From G942493375 sp942493375 (lineage in GTDB: Bacteria > Armatimonadota > UBA5829): a stretch of 64,000 nt of DNA. The stretch is from assembly GCA_942493375.1 (NCBI GenBank), contig OW818698.1, positions 6,882,001 to 6,946,000 on the forward strand. The letters run 5' to 3'. Positions 53,867 through 62,853 of the stretch are shown piece after piece; within the stretch, counting starts at the first letter, position 1; each line of letters starts with the position of its first letter. A model generated the notes under the pieces. The model ran no database searches. It saw only the letters and a program-made list of their open reading frames with translations, and was not told the origin of the DNA. The position numbers and the translations under genes are program-made.

Positions 53867-53948
53867 CTAGCCCGCTTTATTCACCAAGCGCCGCTTTTGG
53901 CTGGCAGTAAAGACAAAAGCCGAGTCAATCATGAATAATGCGGGCTAG
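53867..53948. repeat. Family B 82-bp repeat
   Basis: CTAGCCCGCTTTATTCA and TGAATAATGCGGGCTAG are inverted termini matching at 16 of 17 positions. It is the same length as the 29147-29228 copy and aligns without gaps. It lies between the kinase and phosphatase genes. Confidence 0.85.
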
Positions 53949-53954
53949 TCCGCA

Positions 53955-54890
53955 TCATTGGTTCAAGAATGAGAAAAAACCTTTTTTACGTGCTGGTTTG
54001 TCGGTTACTAGTTCGCGCACTGCAACTACCACAGCGGTAGTGTTGTCACGTCCTCCGTTTTCGACTGCCTGATTAACCAGTGTCCATGCAATATTCGAAC
54101 ATGAGCCATCCTGGGCGAGATTCACTATCTCCGAATCGGTCAATTCACCGGATAAACCATCGGAACAGAGTATATAAATGTCCCCTTGCTCTACACTCAG
54201 GCTAAAAATATCAACATCCACACTCGGGAAATTGCCGATACTGCGGGTGATCCTGTTCTTGAATGGAGACATCATCGCCTGTTCAGGTGTAAGTGACCCA
54301 AGTTTTACCTGTTCGTTGACCCAGGAATGGTCATCGCTGAGCTGCTCTATCTTGGAGTTACGAATCCTATAACAGCGGCTGTCACCAACCTGGGCTATAT
54401 ATGCTTCATCGCCTCGAAGAACCAATACAGTTGCAGTAGTACCCATTCCCTGACGTTGTGCAACAGCTCGTGATAAGTCATACACTATTCCATTAGCTTT
54501 TTTAAGAGCCGCCTTTAATGATTCCTCTATTAATGGTGATGTATCGGAATAATAATAACTTATCAGAGTCTTGAGGGCGATTTCACTGGCGATTTGACCT
54601 GCAGCGTGTCCGCCCATCCCGTCGGCTACTGCGAAGAGACTGCCTTTGCGTGCCAGTGTGTCCGTATCCTCAGGCACGAAAAACTCGAACTTGTCTTCGT
54701 TGTTCTCGCGGATTCGACCGAGATCGGTATGAGCTCCAAAAGTTATTTTGGACTCTATTGTAAGCGCCCGTCTTGCTTTTTCTTCCCAGTCAGAAAGAAC
54801 CTCGGGTGTGTTCACCTTGGCTGTGACATCCGGTTGAGTCTGTTGTTCGTTTACGGCTTCATCAGGATTCGTCATCTCTAATTGCCTCAA
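53955..54890 (-). CDS. PP2C-type Ser/Thr protein phosphatase
   Basis: 311 residues, cytoplasmic. It dephosphorylates targets of the neighbouring kinase. PPM metal motifs are intact: RIRENNEDKFEFF, AVADGMGGHAAG, VGDSRCYRIRN, LCSDGLSGEL and NGGRDNTTAVV supply the conserved Asp residues. About 50 residues of Thr/Glu-rich N-terminal extension precede the domain. Its start overlaps the end of the single-FHA gene by 29 bp, so the two are tightly coupled. In Ser/Thr signalling operons, kinase and PP2C pairs are standard; FHA and VWA partners here suggest phospho-dependent assembly. Confidence 0.93.
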   Translation of the reverse strand: MRQLEMTNPDEAVNEQQTQPDVTAKVNTPEVLSDWEEKARRALTIESKITFGAHTDLGRIRENNEDKFEFFVPEDTDTLARKGSLFAVADGMGGHAAGQIASEIALKTLISYYYSDTSPLIEESLKAALKKANGIVYDLSRAVAQRQGMGTTATVLVLRGDEAYIAQVGDSRCYRIRNSKIEQLSDDHSWVNEQVKLGSLTPEQAMMSPFKNRITRSIGNFPSVDVDIFSLSVEQGDIYILCSDGLSGELTDSEIVNLAQDGSCSNIAWTLVNQAVENGGRDNTTAVVVAVRELVTDKPARKKGFFSFLNQ

Positions 54891-55266
54891 CCCTCAGCTG
54901 TGTATGTCCCAGGCTTATCTCATCTCCGGGGACTAGGGGATGGTTTGCTGCTGGAGCAAGTTTGATCCCATTGACATATGTGCCGTTGGTACTTCCGAGA
55001 TCGGTCAGAGTCAGAGCAGCTTCTTCGTTCATTATTTCGGCATGAACAGCTGAACAAAAACGATCTTTCAGGACGATATTGTTTGCTCGTTTCAATCTCC
55101 CCAGCGTGTTAGTGCCTTGTTCAAGAACAAAAACAACTCCATCATTATCTATCAATCTATAACCCGTTATACTGCCCAAGCTGCGTCCGACCAGATCCAT
55201 CCGGTCGAGTCTTGCAGTTATTTCAAGACCATTATCTCCATTAAGGGATTCAATATTATCACTCAT
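54862..55266 (-). CDS. Single FHA-domain protein
   Basis: 134 residues from ATG 55266; an earlier ATG at 55287 overlaps the upstream gene by 14 bp and is possible. It has one forkhead-associated domain: NTLGRLKRANNIVLKDRFCS, HAEIM, LTDLGSTNGTYVNGIKL (the Arg, Ser/His and Asn pThr-binding positions are present). It binds phosphothreonine peptides. No membrane segment is seen. It sits between the double-FHA and PP2C genes with overlaps at both ends, so stoichiometric expression is likely. Confidence 0.85.
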   Translation of the reverse strand: MSDNIESLNGDNGLEITARLDRMDLVGRSLGSITGYRLIDNDGVVFVLEQGTNTLGRLKRANNIVLKDRFCSAVHAEIMNEEAALTLTDLGSTNGTYVNGIKLAPAANHPLVPGDEISLGHTQLRVEAIRDDES

Positions 55267-55273
55267 TAACCAG

Positions 55274-56185
55274 TCAAGCCTCCTCATATGTTAGAGCTGT
55301 CTGACCAAATATCAGTTCATCTCCGAAAGCCAACTCTCGCGGCTGGTTAGCCTCAAGAAGTATACCGTTTACATGGGTTCCATTGCTACTTCCGATATCC
55401 ACTACCGAGACATGCCCGTCAGCATATTCAAGTCTTGCATGAGAACCGGAACAGAATGGATCTCCTATAACTATATCATTGGTATCACGCCTGCCTACTG
55501 TATAGGTAGGTTTGGATATCTTATATATCAAACTTCCATCCTTGGAACGTAGAACACCGCAAAAAATTGCATCTACTTCGCATAAACCATTTTCAGCTTC
55601 TAAAATATCTTCTGATGCAAGTGATTCACCAAGCGTTTCGTCTGTGTCATTCTGTTCTACATACTCTGCTTGTGGTGTTTCATTTTTCGGAGATGCTACG
55701 AAGTTAAGTGGAACGCTGCCAAACCTTACTTCGCATCCGTCTGTCAGAGTGACCTGTTCACCTTGCCCTACAGATATTTTATCGACTTGAGTGCCATTTG
55801 TGCTGCCAACATCAGTTACTTGCACAGTATTGCCATCGACGGTTATTACTGCGTGGTTGCGCGATACTGTCCCATCGATTACCAGTATGTCTGAATCTTT
55901 GCGACCGACTGTGTTGGGACCCGGTTTTAATGGAAACTCCCTGATCCCATCCTCTGATACCAGTTTTGCCGGCTGAGTGATTTCTATCTTTTCAACTTCT
56001 ACGGGAGAACCCGATAGCAGGAATCCGCAGTCTATGCAGTATGTCTCAGCAGGTCCACTAGCTGTTGAACAAACCGGACAGGTTAAACCAATTGCCATCT
56101 GAGTCCGGTCGGATACTGGCGCGGATATAGCCTGGGTTGTATCAAGAGAGACTGTTCTATCTGATAAAGGGTTATTTTCGCTCAT
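55274..56185 (-). CDS. Zinc-ribbon protein with two FHA domains
   Basis: 303 residues. The N-terminus carries Thr-rich motifs (DRTVSLDTTQ at 9-18 and DRTQMA at 26-31), then a zinc ribbon with CPVC and CIDCG. FHA1 (NTVGRKDSDIL, SRNHAVI, GSTNGTQVDKI) and FHA2 (YTVGRRDTNDIV, SGSHARLEY, GSSNGTHVNG) both keep pThr-binding residues. The shared RTQMA element with the VWA gene upstream suggests a phosphorylated docking segment. Its start overlaps the VWA stop by 4 bp. A scaffold role between kinase substrates is inferred. Confidence 0.85.
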   Translation of the reverse strand: MSENNPLSDRTVSLDTTQAISAPVSDRTQMAIGLTCPVCSTASGPAETYCIDCGFLLSGSPVEVEKIEITQPAKLVSEDGIREFPLKPGPNTVGRKDSDILVIDGTVSRNHAVITVDGNTVQVTDVGSTNGTQVDKISVGQGEQVTLTDGCEVRFGSVPLNFVASPKNETPQAEYVEQNDTDETLGESLASEDILEAENGLCEVDAIFCGVLRSKDGSLIYKISKPTYTVGRRDTNDIVIGDPFCSGSHARLEYADGHVSVVDIGSSNGTHVNGILLEANQPRELAFGDELIFGQTALTYEEA

Positions 56186-57534
56186 TGTTTCTTCTCCCTA
56201 TCCAAGCCAATAATTGCACCCATCATAGTTTTTTCTACAGCAGCGCCTTTGTTAATGTCGCTCATTGCCTTTTGAATCTCACCAGCCTGCATTGTTCTGC
56301 CCTGGTCTATCAGCATCATCCTGGTCTTGTTCAACTCATCCATAGCCTGCCCGGAACTTACCTGCTGGGTTCGCATACCCATAACAGTTCTCTCCAGGCT
56401 TAGGGACATATTGACCAGTTCAACTTCACGCTGGACGGATGGATCGGCTGGTTGGGCAAGAAGGGATGTATCCGTGGTGAAGTTCAGGACAATATCCTGG
56501 CTGACTGTTTCAGTCTTACCTGTTGCGGAGTCATCATATAAGATTTCTACACGGGCAACTCTATACTGACCGCCGGGTCTGGCATCAAGTTCAAGTTCCA
56601 TTACCGCAGTCTGTACTTCTCCACGTTCCAGATCGGAAAGAGTTACCTCAGCTGTCCTGTGCCCGAAGCTTGGCTGCCTGCCATAAACCTGTCGCAGCTG
56701 CACCCAACGTGACATCTGGACTCGCAGTCTGACGTTTCTGGCCGCCGACATCATCAAGCTCTCAAGTTCTTTGCGGAATATTTCAGGAATAAGATCGGGC
56801 CGCATTATATAATAATAGTTACCGCCTGAGCGCTTCGCCATTGCAGCCAGCAACTCTTCGTTATACTCCGGCCCAAATCCAAGAGCCGTAATTGTAATGC
56901 CCCGGCTTTTTTGCTCTACTACCTGCCCAACGATTGAAGCGAAATCTTTGATGCCTGTTGTAGGATCACCATCCGTAAGTAGTATTGCCCGGTTTACATA
57001 GGCTGGAGAGGCTGCTGAGGCCACTTGTGAGGCTCCCAGTGCAATGCCATCATAGAGGTTGGTAGTGTTTCCAACTTGCAGCCGTTGAATATGTTCTTTG
57101 ATAAGTGCTTTGTTCATTACACGCCGGGCCGGCATTATAACCTGGGCTGTATCCTCAAATGCAACTACAGAGAGTACATCCGTTGGTTCCAGCAGGTCAA
57201 CAACATAACAACAAGCTCTTTTCACATACTCCAGAGGTTCGCCCTCCATTGAACCGCTGCGGTCAAGGATCAAGCACAGGTTCATAGGCATACGTGCGCC
57301 AAACGATGTGCCGGACGCATGTAGCTTTGCCATTATATTTACACGTCCCATTTGGCTTGTGTAGATGTGTTTGCGTTCCGGGATTATTTCAACACTCAGA
57401 GAATTCATCGATCCAGCCATCATGGTCCTACCAGAGTCAGCGAATGATGAACTAGCCATCTGAGTCCGGTTCATATCCGCCATTTGCGTTCTGTTAGGAT
57501 CATCCGGGGGCGTCATCTGTGTTTTTTCGGGCAT
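56182..57534 (-). CDS. VWA-domain protein with RTQM repeats
   Basis: 450 residues. The N-terminal 45 residues contain repeated Thr-Gln-Met units (KTQM 4-7, RTQM 15-18, RTQM 23-26, RTMM 36-39). The von Willebrand A domain follows (about 70-260) with an intact MIDAS DRSGSMEG (near 92) and later Thr/Asp ligands (TNLYDGI, LLTDGDPT). The C-terminus again has RTVMGMRTQQ, KTRMM, RTMQAG and KTMMG. The repeats look like phosphorylation/docking sites for the FHA partners and the kinase. No signal peptide is seen. It lies second in the cassette, overlapping the zinc-ribbon FHA gene by 4 bp. Confidence 0.88.
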   Translation of the reverse strand: MPEKTQMTPPDDPNRTQMADMNRTQMASSSFADSGRTMMAGSMNSLSVEIIPERKHIYTSQMGRVNIMAKLHASGTSFGARMPMNLCLILDRSGSMEGEPLEYVKRACCYVVDLLEPTDVLSVVAFEDTAQVIMPARRVMNKALIKEHIQRLQVGNTTNLYDGIALGASQVASAASPAYVNRAILLTDGDPTTGIKDFASIVGQVVEQKSRGITITALGFGPEYNEELLAAMAKRSGGNYYYIMRPDLIPEIFRKELESLMMSAARNVRLRVQMSRWVQLRQVYGRQPSFGHRTAEVTLSDLERGEVQTAVMELELDARPGGQYRVARVEILYDDSATGKTETVSQDIVLNFTTDTSLLAQPADPSVQREVELVNMSLSLERTVMGMRTQQVSSGQAMDELNKTRMMLIDQGRTMQAGEIQKAMSDINKGAAVEKTMMGAIIGLDREKKQ

Positions 57535-57581
57535 TGTGTTCCTCCATAGGAATTGGAAGTCGTATAATTACTCAAACAAGT

Positions 57582-58994
57582 CTAAATATCGAAACGAAAA
57601 CTGCTATTACCTACTCTTATTATGTCTCCTGGCCGCAATTCCCTTCGTGTGACTCTTTCATCATTAACGAATGTGCCATTTGCACTGCCCATATCTTCCA
57701 ACATCCAGGCACCATTCTCACACAATACCCTTGCATGGCTGCGGGAAACAGTCGGATCGTTGACCAGTGGGATCTCTCTTGCTGGCTCCCGTCCAAGCAC
57801 CTGGCCATTGATGAGTTGGAAGCTGGTTCCTGCATATGCACCTGATACACCACTGATCCGTGCTGCAGATTGTTGAACTGAGGTTGGTTGCACTTGAATA
57901 ACCTGAGTAGGTTGACTAATTGGCTGACTAACAGGAGCCACATATTGGTTCTGTTGAATTGGCGGTGGCGGTGCAGAACCAACACTGCAGGCACAATTAC
58001 CCTGGGCGTCTTTCATTCCTCCGCAGAACGGGCAGACCGGGCCGTCCAATGCAGTCGGTGGGACATACTTGGGTGCTGGAGTACCGCTGGGTGTTCGACT
58101 TTTGCCTTTGGTTCGGAATATAAACTTGCTTGTCCCCAGGTGAATAATGTCGCCATCTTTTAATAGCTGAGTAGTTATCCGTGTTCCATTTACGGTTGTC
58201 CCGGTAGATGAACCCAAATCTTCAATTGTGTATCCGATATTTTTCTGGACAATTTTTGCGTGTGTTTTGGCTACCATAGGGTCGCCATATACAGGCACAT
58301 CAGCGAGTTCATCACGGCCAAGCATAGTGATTGGACGAAACAGGTGGAATTCTTTACCCTCACCACGTCCAAGATCCTTTATCAACCAGGCCTTTTTTGC
58401 TATTTCATCGATTATTCCTATAAACAATCCTATAGCAAAACCCATTATTGCAAAACTGACAAATCTGACCATAGCCGGATGGAACATCTGGGTGGATGCC
58501 ATCAATTGGAATACCAATCCACCAGTTCCTCCACCTATCAGGCCGCCGATTAATCCACTGACCATCTTTCGCGGGGACATTACCGCAATTCCCTGCGAAA
58601 GTCCTATAAACACGCCCAGTAAAGCCCAACCAATGGATCTACCGAACACTAATGCTAAAAATTGTAATGGAGAGGGATTACTGGCATCTATGTATCCACT
58701 AAATAATACCCAGATCCTATTTCCAAGATTTAAACCAACGATACCTCCACTTCCGCCAAAAATGACGCCTGAGAGTATCGTTTTTACCCCATCTCTACTG
58801 GAAAGTCCGGACTGTGAACCTGATAACCCTATACCCAGGCCTATCAGCCCTCCCATCATCATTCCCACCACAGCCGCTGCCGCATCACTAACTCCATTAG
58901 CGTTGTCAGGCATAAAGGAGGTCGGTTCCAGAATCAGCCAACCGATCAACGCTCCCAGCAGACCCGCGAGGGCAAACCTAGTTATCCTGGCCAT
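57582..58994 (-). CDS. Membrane protein with glycine-rich helices and two FHA domains
   Basis: 470 residues, first gene of the cassette. The N-terminal 195 residues hold four to six Gly/Ala-rich hydrophobic segments (LAGLLGALIGWLIL, VGMMMGGLIGLGIGL, IGWALLGVFIGLSQG and others). FHA1 (about 220-295) has GRDELADVPVYGD, AKTHAKI and GSSTGTTVNG. A Pro-rich linker with CPFCGG and CAC residues may bind zinc. FHA2 (about 380-470) shows GREPAREIPL, SRSHARV and GSANGTFVN. So one end is embedded in the membrane and two pThr-binding modules face the cytoplasm. It likely recruits the RTQM-bearing partners. Confidence 0.82.
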   Translation of the reverse strand: MARITRFALAGLLGALIGWLILEPTSFMPDNANGVSDAAAAVVGMMMGGLIGLGIGLSGSQSGLSSRDGVKTILSGVIFGGSGGIVGLNLGNRIWVLFSGYIDASNPSPLQFLALVFGRSIGWALLGVFIGLSQGIAVMSPRKMVSGLIGGLIGGGTGGLVFQLMASTQMFHPAMVRFVSFAIMGFAIGLFIGIIDEIAKKAWLIKDLGRGEGKEFHLFRPITMLGRDELADVPVYGDPMVAKTHAKIVQKNIGYTIEDLGSSTGTTVNGTRITTQLLKDGDIIHLGTSKFIFRTKGKSRTPSGTPAPKYVPPTALDGPVCPFCGGMKDAQGNCACSVGSAPPPPIQQNQYVAPVSQPISQPTQVIQVQPTSVQQSAARISGVSGAYAGTSFQLINGQVLGREPAREIPLVNDPTVSRSHARVLCENGAWMLEDMGSANGTFVNDERVTRRELRPGDIIRVGNSSFRFDI

Positions 58995-59299
58995 TCTGCA
59001 CAGGCCTCCTGTTATATGAAATCTGATGATATGTTATGCTCATGTCTGTTATATCCGAAAAGAACTACCGAAAATAGAAACAACACTTACTATTATTCTA
59101 TGATTAGTAACGCTAAAGGGCAAGCACAGGTATAATTACTAGCATTTTTTAGCAAAACACGACCATATGTCATTCAATTGATTAAATCTCCTCGCCTGTA
59201 CTCATGATGTAATGCAGAGTGTAATCCTGATATACTTATAGTGTTTCCTCCACCACAAAAGGTTGATGAGGAATATTCTCACAATTGAATTGGATAATA

Positions 59300-60472
59300 A
59301 TGAGTCAACTTACTATATCACTACTTGGCAGCACTGGCTCTATAGGTACTCAGGTTCTGGACGTTTGCCGAAGGCTGGGACCGGATAGAATTAAAGTAAT
59401 AGCACTTGCGGCTTGGAGTAACGTTGATCTGCTTGTTGAACAAGCCAGGGAGTTCTCTCCCGATTTAGTCTGCTTAGGTGATGAATCGAAGCTGGTTGAT
59501 CTGCGAAGTGCTCTTGGCAGCATTCAGGTTGAAATCGTTGTTGGTGAACAAGGACTTAGGCAGGCAGCGGTTGTAGATCAGGCTGATAGAGCAGTAGTCA
59601 GCGTAGCCGGAACACCTGGCCTTATGCCTACACTGGATGCCATTGAAGCCGGCAAGGTTGTGGCTCTAGCGAGTAAAGAAGTCCTGGTTGCTGCAGGACA
59701 TCTAGTTATGGACGCTGCAAAGCGTAAAGGAGTTTCCATACTCCCGATAGATTCAGAACACTCAGCAATCTTTCAATGCTTGAATGGTGAAAAGATATCT
59801 GAGATAGATAGGATTTTTCTGACAGCATCAGGTGGAGCGTTTAGAGATAAATCAGTTGCCGAACTTGAAACTGTAACGGCGCAGCAAGCTCTAGCACATC
59901 CAACTTGGAAAATGGGCTGCAAAGTCACTGTAGACTCAGCAACCCTGATGAACAAAGGGTTGGAGATAATAGAAGCTAAGTGGCTGTTTGGAGTTGAAGC
60001 AGACAAAATCGAAGTAGTCATCCACCATCAGAGTTTGATTCACTCGATGGTGCGGTTTGCAGATGGTTCAGTGATAGCTCAATTGGGGCTTCCTGACATG
60101 CGTTTGCCTATACAATATGCTTTGTTGTATCCTGAGAGACCCGACACCGCACTGCCAAGGTATGATCCGGTGAGTTCCGGGAATCTTACTTTTGATAAAC
60201 CTGACATGCTAAAATTTGAATGCCTGTCTCTTGCTATGGAAGCAGCAAGGGTAGGGGGCACACTTAGCGTAACGATGAATGCAGCGGATGAAATCGCCGT
60301 AGCTTGCTTTCTTGATGGCAAGATAGGATTCCTGGATATTCCAAGAGTAGTTGGTAAAACAATGGAACGACATGAATCAGTTTCTCGTCCTGATATAGAC
60401 GAAATAAAAGCTGCAGACATCGAAGCCAGAATAGTCGCTTCACAGATTGCGTCTGAATTACATAGTTCTTAA
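59300..60472 (+). CDS. dxr: 1-deoxy-D-xylulose-5-phosphate reductoisomerase
   Basis: Second step of the MEP isoprenoid pathway, converting DXP to MEP with NADPH. 390 residues from ATG 59300; a TTG at 59285 would add five. NADPH motif LLGSTGSIGTQVLDV, substrate/metal motif DSEHSAIFQCL, SGGAFRD and the PTWKMGCKVTVDSATLMNKG block are complete, as is the C-terminal NAADEIAVACF. The following rseP starts 16 bp after the stop, the gene order commonly seen in bacteria. Confidence 0.96.
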   Translation: MSQLTISLLGSTGSIGTQVLDVCRRLGPDRIKVIALAAWSNVDLLVEQAREFSPDLVCLGDESKLVDLRSALGSIQVEIVVGEQGLRQAAVVDQADRAVVSVAGTPGLMPTLDAIEAGKVVALASKEVLVAAGHLVMDAAKRKGVSILPIDSEHSAIFQCLNGEKISEIDRIFLTASGGAFRDKSVAELETVTAQQALAHPTWKMGCKVTVDSATLMNKGLEIIEAKWLFGVEADKIEVVIHHQSLIHSMVRFADGSVIAQLGLPDMRLPIQYALLYPERPDTALPRYDPVSSGNLTFDKPDMLKFECLSLAMEAARVGGTLSVTMNAADEIAVACFLDGKIGFLDIPRVVGKTMERHESVSRPDIDEIKAADIEARIVASQIASELHSS

Positions 60473-60488
60473 TGGGGGAATAATCCAC

Positions 60489-62024
60489 TTGATTTTTGAA
60501 ACGGTCATTGCCGTAATTGTAATATTTACCATTCTTGTTGCTTTCCATGAGATGGGGCATTTCCTGGTTGCGCGTGCGTGTGGTATGCGTGTAGAGGAAT
60601 TCGCCATCGGGTTCGGCCCAATATTTAAGAGATTGGGAAAACGTGGGGACACGGAATACAATTGGCGCTCTATTCCACTCGGTGGTTTTGTTAGAATCGC
60701 CGGCCAGGAACCTGGACAGGACGATGTTCCGGATGGTTTTCAAGCACAGAAAGCCTGGAAGCGTGCATTAGTAGTATTCGCAGGTCCCTTTGCCAGCGCT
60801 ATACTTGCAATGTTGACATTCATGCTGGTAGGCGTTATCTGGGGATTCCCCACTGGTAATACTACAAACAGGATTATAACTGTTTTTCCACAGAGTGAAG
60901 CAGCCAGGATTGGCCTTAGAACTGGGGACCGTGTTTTAAGCGTAGACGGGACCAGTGTAAGTCGTGGATTGGATCTGACTGGCTTGATCCGCAAAAAACC
61001 TGGAAAAGCAGTGTCATTACAAGTTGATCGTCGGGGAGAAACATTAACAATGTCAGGTAATCCCAGATACGATGTCCAGATGGGAGGGATTAGGTGGACA
61101 TTCGATAAAGATAATATTGCAAGTGTTCGTATGATAGATAGCAGTGTAGTCAAGCAGGACATCAGAGAAAAAGATATATTAGTGTCCATAAACAAAAAAA
61201 CGATCAAGAATGGCAGTGATATGCAGGCGGTTTTAGAAAAGGATGCCGCAAAACCTATCGACCTGGTAGTTAAAAGAGGCGATGAGTTTAAGCAGTTTAC
61301 ATTGCAGCCATTTATGACGTGGGTGAAATTCCACGGAGCCAGGTGGGCATTCCCTGGAGGATATGTTTCTCCGGATGATTATGACAAATCCGCAGCTGGC
61401 AATCTCAAAGTTGGCGACCTTTTACTAAAGATAGATGGCAAAGCTGTAAAGGATGCCCCTCAGTTGCAGCAGGCCTTGTCAGATTCTAAATCGACTGTGG
61501 ATATTGTTGTCGATAGAGATAGCAAGAAGATATCATTAACATTGCCTGTTGGAAATGTTACCAGTGGTTACCATGTTTCTGTCGGGGTTTTTGGATTTGC
61601 TTTGGAACCAAAGCTTAAGCGAGAGGGATTCGGCAAATCAATTGCCCAGGGTTTTGAGCATACATATATGGCTGCGACATTAATGGTTACTACTCTGACC
61701 AGTCGTAAGGTTAAGGATGATGTCGGTGGCCCCGTGATGATTGGAAAGATCACCCAGTCTGCTGTGAATCTTGGACCTTACTGGGTGCTTGCTACTTTGG
61801 GAAGCCTGAGCATCAGTCTTGCGGTGATCAATCTTGTTCCAATACCGTTACTCGATGGTGGAGTGCTTGCTGTGCTTGCAATTGAAGCATTGAGACGGAA
61901 AAGGCTGTCGCTAAAAGAACAAAACGCAGTAGCTATGCTTGGGCTTATGATTATTGGCCTGTTAGTCGTGACTGTATTATATTCAGATATTTTCAAACTG
62001 GTAAAAGGCCTTGTGCCACAATAA
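60489..62024 (+). CDS. rseP: RseP-type site-2 (M50) membrane metalloprotease
   Basis: 511 residues from TTG 60489, chosen because GGGGGA stands at 60474-60479 and because earlier starts overlap dxr. The first membrane helix carries FHEMGHF (His20-Glu-x-x-His). Two PDZ-like segments lie in the middle (GLRTGDRVLSVDGTSVSRG and GNLKVGDLLLKIDGKAV), and the last helices hold NLVPIPLLDGG, the second active-site motif. It cuts membrane-bound regulators such as anti-sigma factors or remnant signal peptides. It is co-transcribed with dxr. Two hairpins, GGAGACC...GGTCTCC (62069-62088) and the terminator at 62131-62163, follow. Confidence 0.93.
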   Translation: MIFETVIAVIVIFTILVAFHEMGHFLVARACGMRVEEFAIGFGPIFKRLGKRGDTEYNWRSIPLGGFVRIAGQEPGQDDVPDGFQAQKAWKRALVVFAGPFASAILAMLTFMLVGVIWGFPTGNTTNRIITVFPQSEAARIGLRTGDRVLSVDGTSVSRGLDLTGLIRKKPGKAVSLQVDRRGETLTMSGNPRYDVQMGGIRWTFDKDNIASVRMIDSSVVKQDIREKDILVSINKKTIKNGSDMQAVLEKDAAKPIDLVVKRGDEFKQFTLQPFMTWVKFHGARWAFPGGYVSPDDYDKSAAGNLKVGDLLLKIDGKAVKDAPQLQQALSDSKSTVDIVVDRDSKKISLTLPVGNVTSGYHVSVGVFGFALEPKLKREGFGKSIAQGFEHTYMAATLMVTTLTSRKVKDDVGGPVMIGKITQSAVNLGPYWVLATLGSLSISLAVINLVPIPLLDGGVLAVLAIEALRRKRLSLKEQNAVAMLGLMIIGLLVVTVLYSDIFKLVKGLVPQ

Positions 62025-62130
62025 CCCGCGTGCCAGTTAGTCCCATAGGGGATATTTAATAAAGTAGTGGAGACCCTCCGCGGTCTCCAGCAGATCCCAA
62101 TAATTCTCTTAGATTCGTAAAAAATCGCAA

Positions 62131-62163
62131 AAAAAAGGAGCACTGTAAAGTGCTCCTTTTTTT
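62131..62163. terminator. Bidirectional rho-independent terminator
   Basis: The stem AAAAAAGGAGCAC / GTGCTCCTTTTTT is flanked by A- and T-runs, so it works on both strands between convergent rseP and sigH. Confidence 0.88.
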
Positions 62164-62166
62164 GAA

Positions 62167-62853
62167 CTAGTTCATATCTGTTATCCCAGGCCACTCATGT
62201 GGGGCCAGAGATATTTTTCGTTTGATGCGGGCAAGCGCATTATCTACAGATTTAGTTTTACACTGCAGTTCAATCGCTATCTCCCGATAACTCTTTCCCA
62301 CCTGATATCCAGCTAGAACTCTCCACTCAAAATCCGAAAGCAGTTTGCGCAGCATACCTTGAAGTCGTGTGCTGTCTTCTCGTTTCAAGACCATGTCTTC
62401 TGGATCAATAGTATGTTCACTCACCAGAATATCGGCAAGATTCCAATCACAATCGCTGTCGTCAGATGGATATTCCAGGGATATTGATGAGTTAAGAGGA
62501 GCCTGTTTTCTTCGCGTTGCCGTTTTAATAGCGGTGATGACATGTCTTTCAATGCAGATTCTGGCGAAGGAAAGGAATGAAATATCCTTGTCCTGACGAT
62601 AATCTACTATTGCCTGCCATAACCCGATCATGCCAACCTGAAGTAAGTCCTCTTTTTCCGCGCCCATCAGGAAATATGATCGCACTTTGGTTCTCACCAG
62701 ACTGCGGTATTTATAGAGGAGGTACTCAGAAGCTGACTGATCACATTTTTGAGCCAGCCTTACAACATCCTGATCACACAGGTTGCCGTATGGAGACTGA
62801 ACTACATTTCTTTCATCCAGAGTGCAAAACTCCACGCCTGCACCTCTATTCAT
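62167..62853 (-). CDS. sigH: RNA polymerase sigma factor SigH type
   Basis: 228 residues, sigma-70 superfamily without region 1.1. Region 2 reads SEYLLYKYRSLVRTKVRSYF, GAEKEDLLQVGMIGLWQAI and the -10 recognition helix FLSFARICIERHVITAIKTA; region 4 ends in SYREIAIELQCKTKSVDNAL. The RSYFLMGAEKEDLLQVGMIG block is close to Bacillus sigma-H, which controls stationary-phase, competence and early sporulation genes. Outside Firmicutes such proteins are less common. The gene is alone, convergent with rseP; a regulated role in stress or development is inferred. Confidence 0.92.
   Translation of the reverse strand: MNRGAGVEFCTLDERNVVQSPYGNLCDQDVVRLAQKCDQSASEYLLYKYRSLVRTKVRSYFLMGAEKEDLLQVGMIGLWQAIVDYRQDKDISFLSFARICIERHVITAIKTATRRKQAPLNSSISLEYPSDDSDCDWNLADILVSEHTIDPEDMVLKREDSTRLQGMLRKLLSDFEWRVLAGYQVGKSYREIAIELQCKTKSVDNALARIKRKISLAPHEWPGITDMN

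Noticed and set aside
58228..59019. Plus-strand open frame of 263 codons rich in Pro and Ile
   Set aside because: It is antisense to the membrane segments of the FHA gene; its composition mirrors the Gly-rich hydrophobic code on the other strand.
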